Shown here: one piece after another, positions 18,039 to 27,294 of the stretch
Layout of the letters: the number at the start of each line of letters is the position of its first letter
Numbering within the stretch: position 1 is the stretch's first letter
Assembly (NCBI GenBank): GCA_016794365.1
Contig: JAEUKB010000050.1
Coordinates: forward strand, 1 to 64,000
Direction of reading: 5' to 3'
DNA: 64,000 bases
DNA from: Myxococcales bacterium
GTDB lineage: Bacteria > Myxococcota_A > Polyangia > Palsa-1104 > JAEUJZ01
The notes under the pieces: model-generated
Told to the model about the DNA's origin: nothing
What the model saw: the letters and a program-made list of their open reading frames with translations, nothing else
Databases searched by the model: none
Program-made: the position numbers and the translations under genes

Positions 18039-18647
18039 ATGGCCACCGAAGAAGCACCGTCGCCAAACGCAACCGAGCAGCCCGGCAAGACGCAGGCAGG
18101 CGGCGCCAGTGAAAAAGCACCGTCTTCGCCCGAGGCGGAGCTGAAGGCGCAGGTCGATAAGCTCTCGGAGGAAAAGCGCGATCTGAACGATCGACTGCTG
18201 CGCCTCGCGGCTGAGTTTGAAAACTACAAGCGTCGGGCGCGGAAGGATCAAGAAGACGCAGCGGTACGAGGGCTTGAACAGCTCGTCAAAGAGCTGCTCC
18301 CGGCGATGGACAACTTTGATCGCGCGCTGACAGCCAGCAAAAGCCCGTCCACCACGGTTGCGTCCATCGTCGAAGGCGTCCAGATGGTCCAAAAGAGCTT
18401 CTTCGCAGCGCTCGAAAAGTCAGCGATCAAGCCGTTTGAAGCCGAAGGCAAGCCGTTTGATCCAAACTTCCACGAAGCGATCGGTAGCGTCGAAAGCAGC
18501 ACGCTCCCGGCCAATCATGTCGCGACGGTGTTTCAGCGTGGGTATATGATTGGAAACCGGCTGCTTCGTCCGGCGCTGGTGCAGGTCTCTCGCAAGGGTG
18601 AGACGCAGACTGAGCGCAAAGACGAAACGCCGAACCAGGCAAACTGA
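18039..18647 (+). CDS. grpE: GrpE nucleotide-exchange factor
   Basis: The 202-residue protein has a polar N-terminal tail (1-40), a long coiled coil ([20 protein letters not shown]) and the conserved [16 protein letters not shown]. The C-terminal beta domain carries [14 protein letters not shown] and [20 protein letters not shown]. GrpE releases ADP from DnaK and acts as a thermosensor. The ATG at 18039 has an AAGGAG site nine bases upstream. Upstream in-frame codons are not family-like. The 265-base gap from hrcA holds no gene I can support. The dnaJ gene starts 8 bases after its stop, so the two are one operon. No dnaK is in the window. Confidence 0.95.
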   Translation: MATEEAPSPNATEQPGKTQAGGASEKAPSSPEAELKAQVDKLSEEKRDLNDRLLRLAAEFENYKRRARKDQEDAAVRGLEQLVKELLPAMDNFDRALTASKSPSTTVASIVEGVQMVQKSFFAALEKSAIKPFEAEGKPFDPNFHEAIGSVESSTLPANHVATVFQRGYMIGNRLLRPALVQVSRKGETQTERKDETPNQAN

Positions 18648-18655
18648 GGAACTTC

Positions 18656-19798
18656 TTGGCCGACGCTAGGCGCGACTATTACGACGTCCTCGGGCTGCCC
18701 CGAAACGCCGATCCGACCGAGATCAAGCGGGCGTACCGGGCGCTGGCTCTGCGCTATCACCCCGATCAAAACCGCGACGACAAGCAAGCGGAGGAGAAGT
18801 TCAAAGAAGTCTCCGAGGCGTACACCGTGCTGTCTGATCCCGAAAAACGGGCGCGCTATGACCGCTTGGGACACATGGGCTTGTCGCGCGATGCAGCGGG
18901 AATCGATCCGCTCGCCGTCGATCTGGAAGCGATGAAGTCGCTGTTTACCAACCTGTTTGGTGACCTCATCGGCGGCAAAAAGGGCAAAGGACGCGACCTT
19001 CGCTACACGCTCGACATCTCGATGGCGGAAGCAGCGCACGGTGCCAGCAAGACGATTCGCTTTCCGGTCCGTGCCGACTGTCCGACGTGTCAGGGAACCG
19101 GCGCACGCGGCGGCGAAGCGGGTCTAAAAGTCTGTGCCACCTGCTCCGGCAAAGGCGAGGTCAAGACCGGCAAAGGCATCTTTTCGCTCAGTCGAACCTG
19201 CACGGTCTGTCAAGGCGTCGGCAAAGTGGTCGTCGATGCTTGCACGGACTGCCGAGGCGTCGGACTGACCGATCAGCAGCGCGAATACACCGTCAGCATT
19301 CCGCCCGGCACCGATGATGGAAGCGCTCGTCGCATCAGCGGTCAAGGCGAGCCAGGCCGACGTGGTGGCAGCGCAGGCGATCTGAACGTCACCGTCAAGA
19401 TTCAGCCGCATCCACTGCTTCGCCGCGACGGAGCGCTGCTGATCTGTGACTTGCCGCTGAGCTTTACGCAGGCTGCGCTCGGCTGTCAGATCGAAGTTCC
19501 GACGCTGGAAGGTCGCGTGGACATGAAGATTCCGCCGGGAACTCAGTCAGGTGCAACCTTTCGTCTGCGCGGCAAAGGCTATCCAACTGCCGTCGGACAG
19601 ACGACGCGCGGCGATCTACACATCAAGGTTCACGTCGAGACGCCGCAGGGCCTAAACGAAGCGCAGCGCGCGCTGCTTCGTCACATCGAAGAAAAGCTCG
19701 CCACCGCCACCTATCCGCGCATCGAAAAGTACCAAGAAGGGCTCCGTCAGCTCTTCGGTCCTGCCGATACCACAGCGACGCCAATCACCAAAAAATAG
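18656..19798 (+). CDS. dnaJ: DnaJ co-chaperone
   Basis: The 380-residue protein has a J domain with HPD at 35-37. A short linker that is poor in Gly/Phe compared with E. coli DnaJ follows, then the zinc domain with four C-x2-C-x-G-x-G repeats ([32 protein letters not shown]). Two beta-barrel peptide-binding domains and the C-terminal dimer region complete it. It delivers substrates to DnaK and stimulates its ATPase. The start is a TTG with GAGG just before it, which puts the family N-terminus in place. No in-frame ATG does. It follows grpE by 8 bases. Confidence 0.93.
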   Translation: MADARRDYYDVLGLPRNADPTEIKRAYRALALRYHPDQNRDDKQAEEKFKEVSEAYTVLSDPEKRARYDRLGHMGLSRDAAGIDPLAVDLEAMKSLFTNLFGDLIGGKKGKGRDLRYTLDISMAEAAHGASKTIRFPVRADCPTCQGTGARGGEAGLKVCATCSGKGEVKTGKGIFSLSRTCTVCQGVGKVVVDACTDCRGVGLTDQQREYTVSIPPGTDDGSARRISGQGEPGRRGGSAGDLNVTVKIQPHPLLRRDGALLICDLPLSFTQAALGCQIEVPTLEGRVDMKIPPGTQSGATFRLRGKGYPTAVGQTTRGDLHIKVHVETPQGLNEAQRALLRHIEEKLATATYPRIEKYQEGLRQLFGPADTTATPITKK

Positions 19799-19823
19799 CA
19801 ACGGCTGTCAGCCCTCTTTGCTA
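19796..19823 (+). terminator. Inverted repeat between dnaJ and recA
   Basis: Starting at the dnaJ stop codon, TAGCAA pairs with TTGCTA, and an inner GGCT/AGCC pair closes a three-base loop. No long U tract follows, so it may be a weak terminator, an mRNA-stability hairpin or a regulatory site in front of recA. Confidence 0.4.
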
Positions 19824-19857
19824 TACCCAGCGGCCTTGTAGCAAAGGAGCGTTTTCC

Positions 19858-20973
19858 ATGGCGATTGAGAAGAAAGACGAGTCCCGCGTGGGCTCAAGTC
19901 GCAGTGAGCGATTGGCCGCAATTGAAGCCATCACGAGCAACATCGAGAAGCAGTTTGGCAAAGGCGCGATCATGCGGCTAGGCGAAGGCACCGCGCTGCC
20001 GGAAGTCCTGGTGATGTCCACGGGCTCGCTGGCTCTCGATGTAGCGCTCGGCTGTGGCGGTCTGCCACGAGGCCGAATCGTCGAAGTCTTTGGTCCCGAG
20101 TCATCCGGCAAGACCACGATGGCGCTCTCGGTCGTCGCAGAGTGTCAAAAGCGCGGCGGCATGGCGGCATTTGTCGATGCAGAGCACGCACTCGATATCA
20201 ACTACGCCAAAAAGCTCGGCGTTCGCACCGACGATCTGCTCGTCTCTCAACCGGACAACGGTGAGCAGGCGCTCGAGATCACCGACATGCTGGTTCGCTC
20301 GGGAGCCGTCGATATCGTCGTCGTGGACTCGGTTGCAGCGCTCGTTCCCAAGGCTGAAATCGAAGGTGAGATGGGCGATCAACACATGGGCCTACAAGCT
20401 CGTCTGATGTCGCAAGCGCTGCGCAAGCTCACCGGCTCGATCAACAAGAGCAACACGCTCGTCATCTTCATCAACCAGATCCGCATGAAGATCGGCGTCA
20501 TGTTCGGCTCACCGGAAACCACGACGGGCGGCAACGCGCTCAAGTTCTACGCATCGCAGCGACTGGACATCCGTCGCGTCGGAGCGCTCAAGCAGGGCGA
20601 AAAGGTCGTCGGCAACCGAACCCGCGTCAAGGTGGTCAAAAACAAGCTGGCACCGCCCTTCCGCGAGGTCGAGTTCGATCTGATGTACGGCGAAGGCATC
20701 AGTCGCGAAGGCGATCTCGTCGATCTCGGCTCGGAAGCGGGCATCATCGAAAAGTCCGGCGCGTGGTTTGCCTACGGCGGAGAGCGCATCGGTCAGGGTC
20801 GCGAAAACGCCAAGGAATACCTCAAGACGCATCCCGAGACGGCGGAAGCCATCGAGGCTGCCATCTTGGAAAAGCACGGCATCCGACGTCCTGCGAGCGA
20901 TTCAGCCGCAGCGCCAGCCGTCGCAGAGCACATCGCTCCTGCCACGGGTCGAAAGTCCAAGAGCGCAGGCTGA
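19858..20973 (+). CDS. recA: Recombinase A
   Basis: The 371-residue protein aligns with RecA end to end. Walker A GPESSGKT is at 79-86, and the Walker B-like [15 protein letters not shown], the L2 loop region with [19 protein letters not shown], and an acidic/Ala-rich C-terminal tail follow. RecA forms filaments on single-stranded DNA, drives strand exchange and triggers LexA self-cleavage. An AAAGGAG ribosome site precedes the ATG. I did not see a recognisable SOS box in the 59 bases upstream. It follows dnaJ with an inverted repeat between them and ends four bases from a convergent kinase gene. Confidence 0.97.
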   Translation: MAIEKKDESRVGSSRSERLAAIEAITSNIEKQFGKGAIMRLGEGTALPEVLVMSTGSLALDVALGCGGLPRGRIVEVFGPESSGKTTMALSVVAECQKRGGMAAFVDAEHALDINYAKKLGVRTDDLLVSQPDNGEQALEITDMLVRSGAVDIVVVDSVAALVPKAEIEGEMGDQHMGLQARLMSQALRKLTGSINKSNTLVIFINQIRMKIGVMFGSPETTTGGNALKFYASQRLDIRRVGALKQGEKVVGNRTRVKVVKNKLAPPFREVEFDLMYGEGISREGDLVDLGSEAGIIEKSGAWFAYGGERIGQGRENAKEYLKTHPETAEAIEAAILEKHGIRRPASDSAAAPAVAEHIAPATGRKSKSAG

Positions 20974-20977
20974 TTCG

Positions 20978-22783
20978 TCAGTCCACGATCTCGGGACGAG
21001 CGGGCGTCTTGCCTGTGCCGCCCGGCTTGCCCACGGTCCCAGCCGGCGCTTTCACCGGAGCCTTCGTCGGACTTCCCACGGGAACCTTCGTCGGACTTCC
21101 CACGGGAGCCTTCGTCGGACTTCCCACCGGATTTTTGGCCACCGGCGTCTTTCCGACGAAAGCTGTCTTGGCTCCGCCCGGCGTCTTGGTGATCGCCGCC
21201 TTGGTTCCGCCCACCGCCGGTCGATTCGTCGGAGGACTGCTGGGCGCTTTGACCGCCACCGGCTTGGGCGCTTCACTGGGTTCTAAGACCACGCTCAGGC
21301 TCACATCGTGGTCCGGACTGACATCCACCGTCTGATCTTTGTAGTTTGGCAGGTGGATGACCAGCTTGAGCGCGTCTTTTCCTCTCGGCCAGTCCTTCTT
21401 CATCGGCGTCATCCCGATCGAGTGACCCGAGTCCGCAAGCAGCACGTCAGCGCCCGCCGGACTGCTCTCGAGCGAAAGCAGCACGTTGCGACGCTCAACC
21501 TTGGTCGGAACCACCGTCGCTGGCAGCGCTGGCTCATCGCGCAAGACACGCACCAAGATCGCGGTCAGCAGCGACAGCGTCACAATCCCCGCCGCCCCAA
21601 TGACGGCCCAACGTCTTCGTCGCTGAGCCATCGTCAAAGACAGGTTGCTCTGCCCCGCAGAGTTGCCCGGCGTGGACTGACGATTCAGCCCAGAGTTCGA
21701 GTCCTTTTCCGCTCTTTCCTTCGCAGCCTTGAGCCGATTTCCCGTCGGTGTGTCGTCTTCTCCAGGGGACGACTGCGCCGCAGCGACTGGAGGAATGGCC
21801 GTTCCCGACGCAGCCTGCACAGCGGGAGCCTGCGGCTGAAAGCCTGGAATCGGAATGTTTGCCGACGACAAGCTAAAACCCGGCGGCATTCGCACGATCG
21901 CATGTGCCGTCGTCGGATAGGCAACAGCCAAGCCGTCAAGCTCGCTTGCCACCTGCTTCATCGTCGGACGATCGGCTTTGCTCTTGATGAGCAAGCGATG
22001 AACCACCGCCGACAAATTCACCGGCACATACGGCGCGGCTTCTTTGATCGGTGTCGGCTCGTCGTAGATCTGCTTGGCCAGGATCTCGCCTTGCGCGCCC
22101 GTAAACGGCGGCTTTCCGACGAGCATCTCGTACATGATCACGCCGAGCGAATAGACATCCGCTTTTTCATCGACGTTGCCCGCGCCGCGACACTGCTCCG
22201 GCGACATGTACTTGGGCGTGCCCATCACCACGTCGGCTGCCGTCTGAGCCGCACCTTGGTTTAGCTCTGCCGCCACCTTCGCGATGCCGAAGTCGAGCAG
22301 CTTGACGCGAATCCGTCCCGGCGCTTCCGGGTCCGGATCAGCAATCAGCATGATGTTGTCCGGCTTGAGGTCTCGGTGGATCACGCCCTTTTCGTGCGCT
22401 GCCGCCAGCGCCGCCGCGATCTGCCGAGAGATGCGCACCACTTCGGGAACCGCCAGCTTGCCGCCGTTTTGCTTCAGCCGCTGCCCGAGCGTGTCTCCCT
22501 TCAGAAACTCCATGACCAGATAGGCAACGCCCGACGGAAGCTGCCCATAGTCGGAGATCTGCACGATGCCCGGATGATCGACGATGTTGACCGCGCGAGC
22601 CTCGTTGAAGAAGCGCTGCGCAATCTCGGGCTCTTGGGCATAGCGACCGTGTAGCACTTTGATCGCAACGCGACGCTCGATGGGCTCTTGGATGGCTTCG
22701 TAGACAGCCCCCATTCCGCCCTTACCGATCATGCGTACCAAACGGTACGGGCCAATCTTATCGCGCGGCAGACCTGTAGACAC
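20978..22783 (-). CDS. Ser/Thr protein kinase with PEGA domain and octapeptide repeats
   Basis: The 601-residue membrane kinase has its kinase domain at about 12-275. The Gly loop is GKGGMGAVYE, the catalytic Lys lies in VAIKVLH, HRDLKPDN is at about 136-143, DFG at about 164-166, and the activation segment ends GTPKYMSPEQC. A Ser/Gln/Pro-rich linker follows, then one transmembrane segment (RRRRWAVIGAAGIVTLSLL) and an extracytoplasmic PEGA-like domain (SSPAGADVLLADSG). The tail is Pro/Lys/Thr-rich with three copies of an octapeptide around GSPTKAPV. The start is GTG at 22783 or the adjacent TTG. All catalytic residues are present, so it should be active, signalling between envelope and cytoplasm. 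Substrates unknown. It is convergent with recA. Confidence 0.9.
   Translation of the reverse strand: MSTGLPRDKIGPYRLVRMIGKGGMGAVYEAIQEPIERRVAIKVLHGRYAQEPEIAQRFFNEARAVNIVDHPGIVQISDYGQLPSGVAYLVMEFLKGDTLGQRLKQNGGKLAVPEVVRISRQIAAALAAAHEKGVIHRDLKPDNIMLIADPDPEAPGRIRVKLLDFGIAKVAAELNQGAAQTAADVVMGTPKYMSPEQCRGAGNVDEKADVYSLGVIMYEMLVGKPPFTGAQGEILAKQIYDEPTPIKEAAPYVPVNLSAVVHRLLIKSKADRPTMKQVASELDGLAVAYPTTAHAIVRMPPGFSLSSANIPIPGFQPQAPAVQAASGTAIPPVAAAQSSPGEDDTPTGNRLKAAKERAEKDSNSGLNRQSTPGNSAGQSNLSLTMAQRRRRWAVIGAAGIVTLSLLTAILVRVLRDEPALPATVVPTKVERRNVLLSLESSPAGADVLLADSGHSIGMTPMKKDWPRGKDALKLVIHLPNYKDQTVDVSPDHDVSLSVVLEPSEAPKPVAVKAPSSPPTNRPAVGGTKAAITKTPGGAKTAFVGKTPVAKNPVGSPTKAPVGSPTKVPVGSPTKAPVKAPAGTVGKPGGTGKTPARPEIVD
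21061..21132 (+). repeat. Three tandem 24-bp repeats inside the kinase gene
   Basis: Three adjacent 24-base units (21061-21084, 21085-21108, 21109-21132) share the core CGTCGGACTTCCCAC and differ at a few positions. Read on the minus strand they encode the octapeptide GSPTKxPV in the kinase tail. The unit length is a multiple of three, so copy-number change would keep the frame. Confidence 0.85.
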
Positions 22784-23016
22784 CAAGGGGCATCATATCA
22801 CTTCAAATCCGCGTTCATGAAGGGTCTTCCGCGTAAGGTAACTCACGCTAAGTCTCTGGTTCTGGTCGCAAATCCAAGATGTAGGTCGGACCGTGCAGCC
22901 ACAGATTGTGTAGGCAACACCGCCGCTCTGTCTCAGCGACTGGCCACATCGCGCTGTATTCGGCTGAAATGACTGGGATTCGACCAAACGACCGCAAAAT
23001 CAGGCAAAAATCGCCG

Positions 23017-23733
23017 CTAGCGGTCGGAAGGCTCGGCAGGACGCAGCGCTTGGACCGCAGACAAGCCTGGAGGCACTGGCATCACCTTCAGCTCGGGCCG
23101 ACCTTTGCTGCCTTGCGTACGCTGACGCACAAAGTAAATCCCAGCCGTACGAGTCATCAGCGTCGAACACTGCGGAGCCACCTTGCGAAGCTGTCCGCCA
23201 CCATCTGATGGATCGTCGGTGACAGGCGCTTCGACATCGGGAAGCGCAATGCAAGCCTGATGACTGCCCGTTCCGGTGGCGTAGCGATGATACCGTCCGG
23301 GCTGAAGCAGCACCTGGTCGCTCCCATCGATCGTCAGCCGTCGCGCATCACCGCCATCATCGCTCGGACGATAAAAGTACAGGATCGTCGATCCAGACGC
23401 GCCGCTCACCGGATGCGGATCGGGCACCGCGCGCGGAGGCTGACCAAACAGTCGCTTTTCCGCCTGACGCGCCGCTTCCGCCGAGCTGCTGCCCAGCGAA
23501 GCCAAGACCGACGGACGACCCGTGTCGTATTCGCCATAACGGACCCACGCAGCGATCGCAGCTTCTTGTACGTCAGCGCTGTCGTCGGATAACGCAGCCT
23601 TGAGCGCGCTTTCGTTGCCTTCTTGTTCCCACGCCGCAACCTGACGCACTCGCATGCCCGCACAGCCCGAGCCAACGGACAGCGACAGCATTACGAAAAG
23701 ACCGACCGAGCCCATCGAAATCGTCTGGTTCAC
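23017..23733 (-). CDS. Hypothetical lipoprotein, possibly HEAT-like
   Basis: The 238-residue product begins at a GTG (23733) with a GGAGG ribosome site. Its lipoprotein signal has the lipobox VGSGC. The first part of the mature protein (VRQVAAWEQEGNESALKAALSDDSADVQEAAIAAW) is short of a full repeat array but reads like a HEAT-type helix pair. The C-terminal half is beta-rich with several Gly and two Cys. No family recognised. It is the last of three minus-strand genes that follow one another closely (24738 to 23017), all encoding membrane or envelope proteins. Confidence 0.7.
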   Translation of the reverse strand: MNQTISMGSVGLFVMLSLSVGSGCAGMRVRQVAAWEQEGNESALKAALSDDSADVQEAAIAAWVRYGEYDTGRPSVLASLGSSSAEAARQAEKRLFGQPPRAVPDPHPVSGASGSTILYFYRPSDDGGDARRLTIDGSDQVLLQPGRYHRYATGTGSHQACIALPDVEAPVTDDPSDGGGQLRKVAPQCSTLMTRTAGIYFVRQRTQGSKGRPELKVMPVPPGLSAVQALRPAEPSDR

Positions 23734-23773
23734 CGTAACCCCTCCGTGCTGCGCAGCGACGATGATGCAGCCG

Positions 23774-24337
23774 CTACTTGCTCGCGCCCATCCGCCGATA
23801 CAGCGCGACGTTCTGCTGGACCGTCTCCAGATCGTGGTAGGCACGCAGCTTTGCATCTTCCCACTCTCGGTCTAGCTCGGAAAGCCCCCACTTTCCGTCC
23901 AGTCCTACCGAGAGCACAAATGGCTTGCTCGCTGCTGTGCCACAGCGCGCTTCACGATCCGACACCTGCGTCACCGGCATCTGTTCACCCACGCGCTCGC
24001 GAAAGTCAGCGGCATAGCGCTCTGGATACAGCTGCCAAAACAGCTCGCGTCCACTGTCTGCATCCGCCGCATACAGCCGAGCGAGCGCCGCCGCCTGTTC
24101 TTTGCCCGGATAGCTCGTCGCGATCGCCCCAGCCATCTGCGCATGCAGCTTGTACACCGTCGAGATCGACCACTGCGTGCTCTGCATCAGCGCGTCATAG
24201 ACTGCCGTTCCATCGGCTTCCAAGACCGCGTCACGCAGCGCAAGACACGCCGAATCTGCCGTTTTGCCCTGAGAGCAGCCCGCACAAAGACCCAGCCACA
24301 GCACCCAGACCCACAGGCCGGATCGCGCATCGATCAA
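23774..24337 (-). CDS. Hypothetical lipoprotein
   Basis: The 187-residue protein has a clear lipoprotein signal, WVLWLGLCAGC. The mature part looks helical and holds two further Cys (SACLALRD and EARCGTA), which may pair in the periplasm. The C-terminal segment (LSELDREWEDAKLRAYHDLETVQ) could form a coiled coil. Its ATG overlaps the stop codon of the upstream membrane protein gene by four bases, so the two are translationally coupled. I recognise no family. Membrane attachment in the cell envelope is the only safe statement on location. Confidence 0.72.
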   Translation of the reverse strand: MIDARSGLWVWVLWLGLCAGCSQGKTADSACLALRDAVLEADGTAVYDALMQSTQWSISTVYKLHAQMAGAIATSYPGKEQAAALARLYAADADSGRELFWQLYPERYAADFRERVGEQMPVTQVSDREARCGTAASKPFVLSVGLDGKWGLSELDREWEDAKLRAYHDLETVQQNVALYRRMGASK

Positions 24338-24738
24338 GGCTGGTCTTCTCCGTCGGACATGAGCTTGTCTTTGTGCTGCTCACTCTCGGTTCGCTTCTTC
24401 GCGAGCGCTTGCCGACGCTGACTCTGCACATGCATGACGAGCCGCATCTCGATGTACAGGCCCACCACCAGCCAGATGAGCGGATAGCCCGGTAGCTCAA
24501 AGCCGCGCACTTTGCCAAACGTGAGCAGCCCGCCGACCATCGTCAGGATCGCCGCGCCGGTTGCCACCGCCAACGAAAACGAGCGATTGGCCGAAAGCAC
24601 AAGACCGCCGAGTAGCAGCCCGATCCCAACCACCAAGTTGCCCGGAAACAAGAGCAGCCCAAAAGGCTGAACCCGCACGAGAGCGAACACGCCCATCATG
24701 CACATCATCACGACCAAGTACGAAGTTTGAGAGCGCAC
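24334..24738 (-). CDS. Small polytopic membrane protein
   Basis: From the GTG at 24738 the 134-residue protein shows four hydrophobic segments (for example LVVMMCMMGVFALV, PGNLVVGIGLLLGGLVLS and YPLIWLVVGLYIEMRLV). A charged tail (RRQALAKKRTESEQHKDK) follows, which would be cytoplasmic. An upstream TTG start would add 47 basic residues and is less likely. It opens a three-gene minus-strand run with two lipoproteins. Its 5' end faces the candidate origin region and dnaA. Function unknown. Confidence 0.65.
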   Translation of the reverse strand: MRSQTSYLVVMMCMMGVFALVRVQPFGLLLFPGNLVVGIGLLLGGLVLSANRSFSLAVATGAAILTMVGGLLTFGKVRGFELPGYPLIWLVVGLYIEMRLVMHVQSQRRQALAKKRTESEQHKDKLMSDGEDQP

Positions 24739-25050
24739 AGAACGCCTGCTAACACGACTTTGCAGCGCGCGCCACGAAGAATGCAGCCAGGCCCAGCGCA
24801 AGACCTTTGGCCCAGATCCTGATCGGAGCCCGTTTTCCGCGAGTTCCCGTCGCCCACGATTTTTGATCTTGCCGCCCAAAGCCCGCCTTTGATATGCAAG
24901 GCACCTCCTTAGCGAGCCGATCGCTGTTTTCTTTGGCCATCACGCTCTGCGTCGTGCCCGAGGTCTTCGGGTGCAGTACTCGTTCTCCAGTCTTTCGGTA
25001 ATGGGCAAACTTTATCCACACCTGTGGATAAGTCTGTGGATGGTGGTTGC
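24739..25050. other. Intergenic region before dnaA, candidate replication origin
   Basis: The 312 bases between the divergent membrane-protein gene and dnaA contain a cluster of DnaA-box sequences at the dnaA end. Many bacteria keep oriC beside dnaA. No long AT-rich unwinding element is obvious to me, so the actual origin could extend into, or lie near, this region. A perfect Shine-Dalgarno-like AAGGAGGTG on the minus strand near 24903-24911 has no convincing gene behind it. Confidence 0.5.
25012..25043. promoter_or_regulatory. DnaA-box cluster at the dnaA start
   Basis: Three 9-mers lie within 32 bases. A perfect consensus box TTATCCACA is at 25012-25020, and its reverse complement TGTGGATAA is at 25023-25031. 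A one-mismatch reverse box TGTGGATGG is at 25035-25043. The first two form an inverted pair two bases apart. They sit across the dnaA translation start region, fitting autoregulation of dnaA and/or origin recognition. Confidence 0.8.
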
Positions 25051-26526
25051 ATGTTGAGTGATCTGCCCCTCGATAGCACAAGCGCGGGAACCAGTCGTAC
25101 GACCGGTTCGTCCGAGCTGTGGGACGATGCCTTACGGGTCATCGCTCGCAAGCTATCGGCGCAGAACTTCGATCTGTGGTTCCGTCCGATCCGCTGCCAA
25201 GAAATCGACGGACAGACCATTTCGCTGCTAGCACCGAACCAGTTCATCAAAGAGTGGTTCGAGACGCATTATCAGCAAGTCGTCCTCGAGGTCATCGGCG
25301 AAGGCAGCAGCCGTCCGTACACCATTCGCTGGACCATTGACGACAGCCACACCGACGAAGAACCAGCCAAGGAACCGGCAATCACCAAGCCGACGCCAAG
25401 TCCTGCCAAAGTCGCCAGCGAGCCCGCGCGTCCCAGCGACAGTCGCCGCCAAGCATCAGCTGCCCAGCGCGGAAGCAAGTCCACGCCCGAACACCAAGAT
25501 CTCGGTCAAGAGCTGCTCGCGCGCTACATCTTCGATTCGTTCGTGATTGGTCCGTCGAATCAGCTCGCCGCAGCCGCAAGTCGTGCCGTCGCTGACAATC
25601 CCGGTGGAAAGTACAATCCGCTGTTCATTTATGGCGGCGTGGGACTCGGCAAGACGCACCTGTTGCACGCGATCGGACACCAGATTCAGGCCGATCACCC
25701 GACCTGGCGCATCCTGTACCTCAAGACCGAGACGTTTATGAACGAGTACATCAACATGGTGCGCTCGGGAAAAATCGACGAGTTTCGGGTGAAGTACCGC
25801 GACAACACCGACGTGCTGCTGATGGATGACATCCAGTATCTCGGCGGCAAAGAGCGAACCCAGGACGAGTTTTTCCACACCTTCAACGCGCTGTTTGAGT
25901 CGCACCGTCAGATCGTTGTCACCGCCGACAAGTATCCGCATGAGATTCCCGATCTCGAAGAGCGCATTCGCTCGCGGTTTCAGTGGGGACTCATCGCTGA
26001 CATCCAAGCGCCCGAGCTAGAGACGCGCGTCGCCATCCTTCAGAAAAAAGCCGAGCTTGATCAGATCGCGCTGCCGCCCGAGGTGGCTTTGTTTCTGGCG
26101 ACGAACATCAAGTCGAACGTGCGCGAGCTGGAAGGACTGCTGATTCGCGTCGCGGCGTTTGCTTCGCTACAGCAGCGGCCCATCACCATCGACTTCGCGC
26201 AAGACACGCTGCGCAACTTCCTGACCCAGACGGCGGCGCAGCTTACCGTCGAAGCCGTTCAGCGCGAGGTGGCGTCCTATTTCGGCGTCAAAGTGACCGA
26301 TTTAAAGAGCAGCAGTCGGCAAAGCTCGGTGACCAAGCCGCGCCAAGTGGCGATGTATCTGGCGCGCAAGCTGTGCAAGTCGAGCTTTCCCGAGCTGGGG
26401 CTCAAGTTTGGCGGCAAAGATCACACCACCGTGCTGTCGGCCTGTCGCAAGGTCGAAGCGCTGCTCGACTCCGATCCGCAGCTTCGCGGCATGGTCTCTG
26501 AGATCGAGCGTCACCTGCTCGCGTAG
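25051..26526 (+). CDS. dnaA: Chromosomal replication initiator DnaA
   Basis: The 491-residue protein has domain I (about 20-90, LWDDALRVIARKLSAQNFDLWF) and a disordered Pro/Ser/Lys-rich domain II. The AAA+ domain III carries Walker A GGVGLGKT at 195-202 and Walker B VLLMDDIQYL. DNA-binding domain IV ends with the signature FGGKDHTTVLSACRKV. DnaA binds DnaA boxes, opens oriC and recruits the helicase. I use the ATG at 25051. An in-frame GTG at 25024, inside a DnaA box, is an alternative start. The gene is followed after 6 bases by a class II aldolase gene, an unusual neighbour, and dnaN is not next to it. Confidence 0.96.
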   Translation: MLSDLPLDSTSAGTSRTTGSSELWDDALRVIARKLSAQNFDLWFRPIRCQEIDGQTISLLAPNQFIKEWFETHYQQVVLEVIGEGSSRPYTIRWTIDDSHTDEEPAKEPAITKPTPSPAKVASEPARPSDSRRQASAAQRGSKSTPEHQDLGQELLARYIFDSFVIGPSNQLAAAASRAVADNPGGKYNPLFIYGGVGLGKTHLLHAIGHQIQADHPTWRILYLKTETFMNEYINMVRSGKIDEFRVKYRDNTDVLLMDDIQYLGGKERTQDEFFHTFNALFESHRQIVVTADKYPHEIPDLEERIRSRFQWGLIADIQAPELETRVAILQKKAELDQIALPPEVALFLATNIKSNVRELEGLLIRVAAFASLQQRPITIDFAQDTLRNFLTQTAAQLTVEAVQREVASYFGVKVTDLKSSSRQSSVTKPRQVAMYLARKLCKSSFPELGLKFGGKDHTTVLSACRKVEALLDSDPQLRGMVSEIERHLLA

Positions 26527-26532
26527 CCTGTC

Positions 26533-27270
26533 ATGCCCGTCGGTGCCCATGTTCCCCGTGAGTCCGAGCTGCGCGAGCGGCTCGCCCTGGTCTGTCAGCG
26601 GCTCTACCAAAAAGATCTGATCGCGGCGGGCGATGGCAATGTCTCGCTGCGACTCGATGCCGAGCGCGTCCTCGTCACTCCGTCGGGCTTTCACAAAGGC
26701 TTCATCCGTCCCGACGAGCTGATCATCACCGACTTACAAGGTCGCAAGCTGCGCGGCGCGCACAAGCCATCGTCGGAGTTTGCGATGCACGCGCTCATCT
26801 ATGCAGAGCGTCCCGATGTCTTTGCAGTGGTTCATGCGCATCCGCCGCACACCGTCGCGCTCGCGCTCGCGGGAGTCTCGCTGACCGACTGTGTGCTCAG
26901 CGAGACCTGTCTGCTGCTTGGGCAAGTTCCGACGGCACCGTATTCGACACCGACGACCCAGGAAGTGCCCGATTCGCTGCGTCCTTATGTGCGCAGCGCC
27001 AACGCGATCGTGATGCATCGACATGGCGCACTGACGATGGGCAAGACCGTGGAAGAAGCCTGGCAGCGCATGGAAGCCGTCGAGCACTCCGCCAAGATCA
27101 TCTGTGCCGCGCGCGCGATGGGCGACGTGCAGCCGCTGCCCGCGCACGAAACGCAGAAGCTCGAACAGCTCGCGCAGACGCTCGGCATTCCGCGTCCACC
27201 ACAGCCGCCCTGCCCGTCGCCGTCCGATTCAGCGATCATCGAAGCGGTCCTGCGCAAGCTGCGCGGCTAA
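26533..27270 (+). CDS. Class II aldolase/adducin-family protein
   Basis: The 245-residue protein has the class II aldolase fold markers. These are an N-terminal GDGNVSLRL motif for phosphate binding, the catalytic Glu in SSEFAMH, and zinc-ligand His in VVHAHPPHTVAL and MHRHGALTMG. Family members cleave fuculose- or ribulose-phosphate or act as sugar epimerases and methylthioribulose-phosphate dehydratases. The substrate is not clear from sequence. The C-terminal 30 residues are Pro-rich and extra. It begins 6 bases after dnaA and is probably co-transcribed with it. Confidence 0.87.
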   Translation: MPVGAHVPRESELRERLALVCQRLYQKDLIAAGDGNVSLRLDAERVLVTPSGFHKGFIRPDELIITDLQGRKLRGAHKPSSEFAMHALIYAERPDVFAVVHAHPPHTVALALAGVSLTDCVLSETCLLLGQVPTAPYSTPTTQEVPDSLRPYVRSANAIVMHRHGALTMGKTVEEAWQRMEAVEHSAKIICAARAMGDVQPLPAHETQKLEQLAQTLGIPRPPQPPCPSPSDSAIIEAVLRKLRG

Positions 27271-27294
27271 CGGCCATCGCCCACGTCGCCCGCG

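Noticed and set aside
24708..24940. Small minus-strand frames in the dnaA upstream region, one with an AAGGAGGTG motif
   Set aside because: Neither frame has a convincing start with that motif or a protein-like sequence, although a small hydrophobic C-terminus made me look twice.
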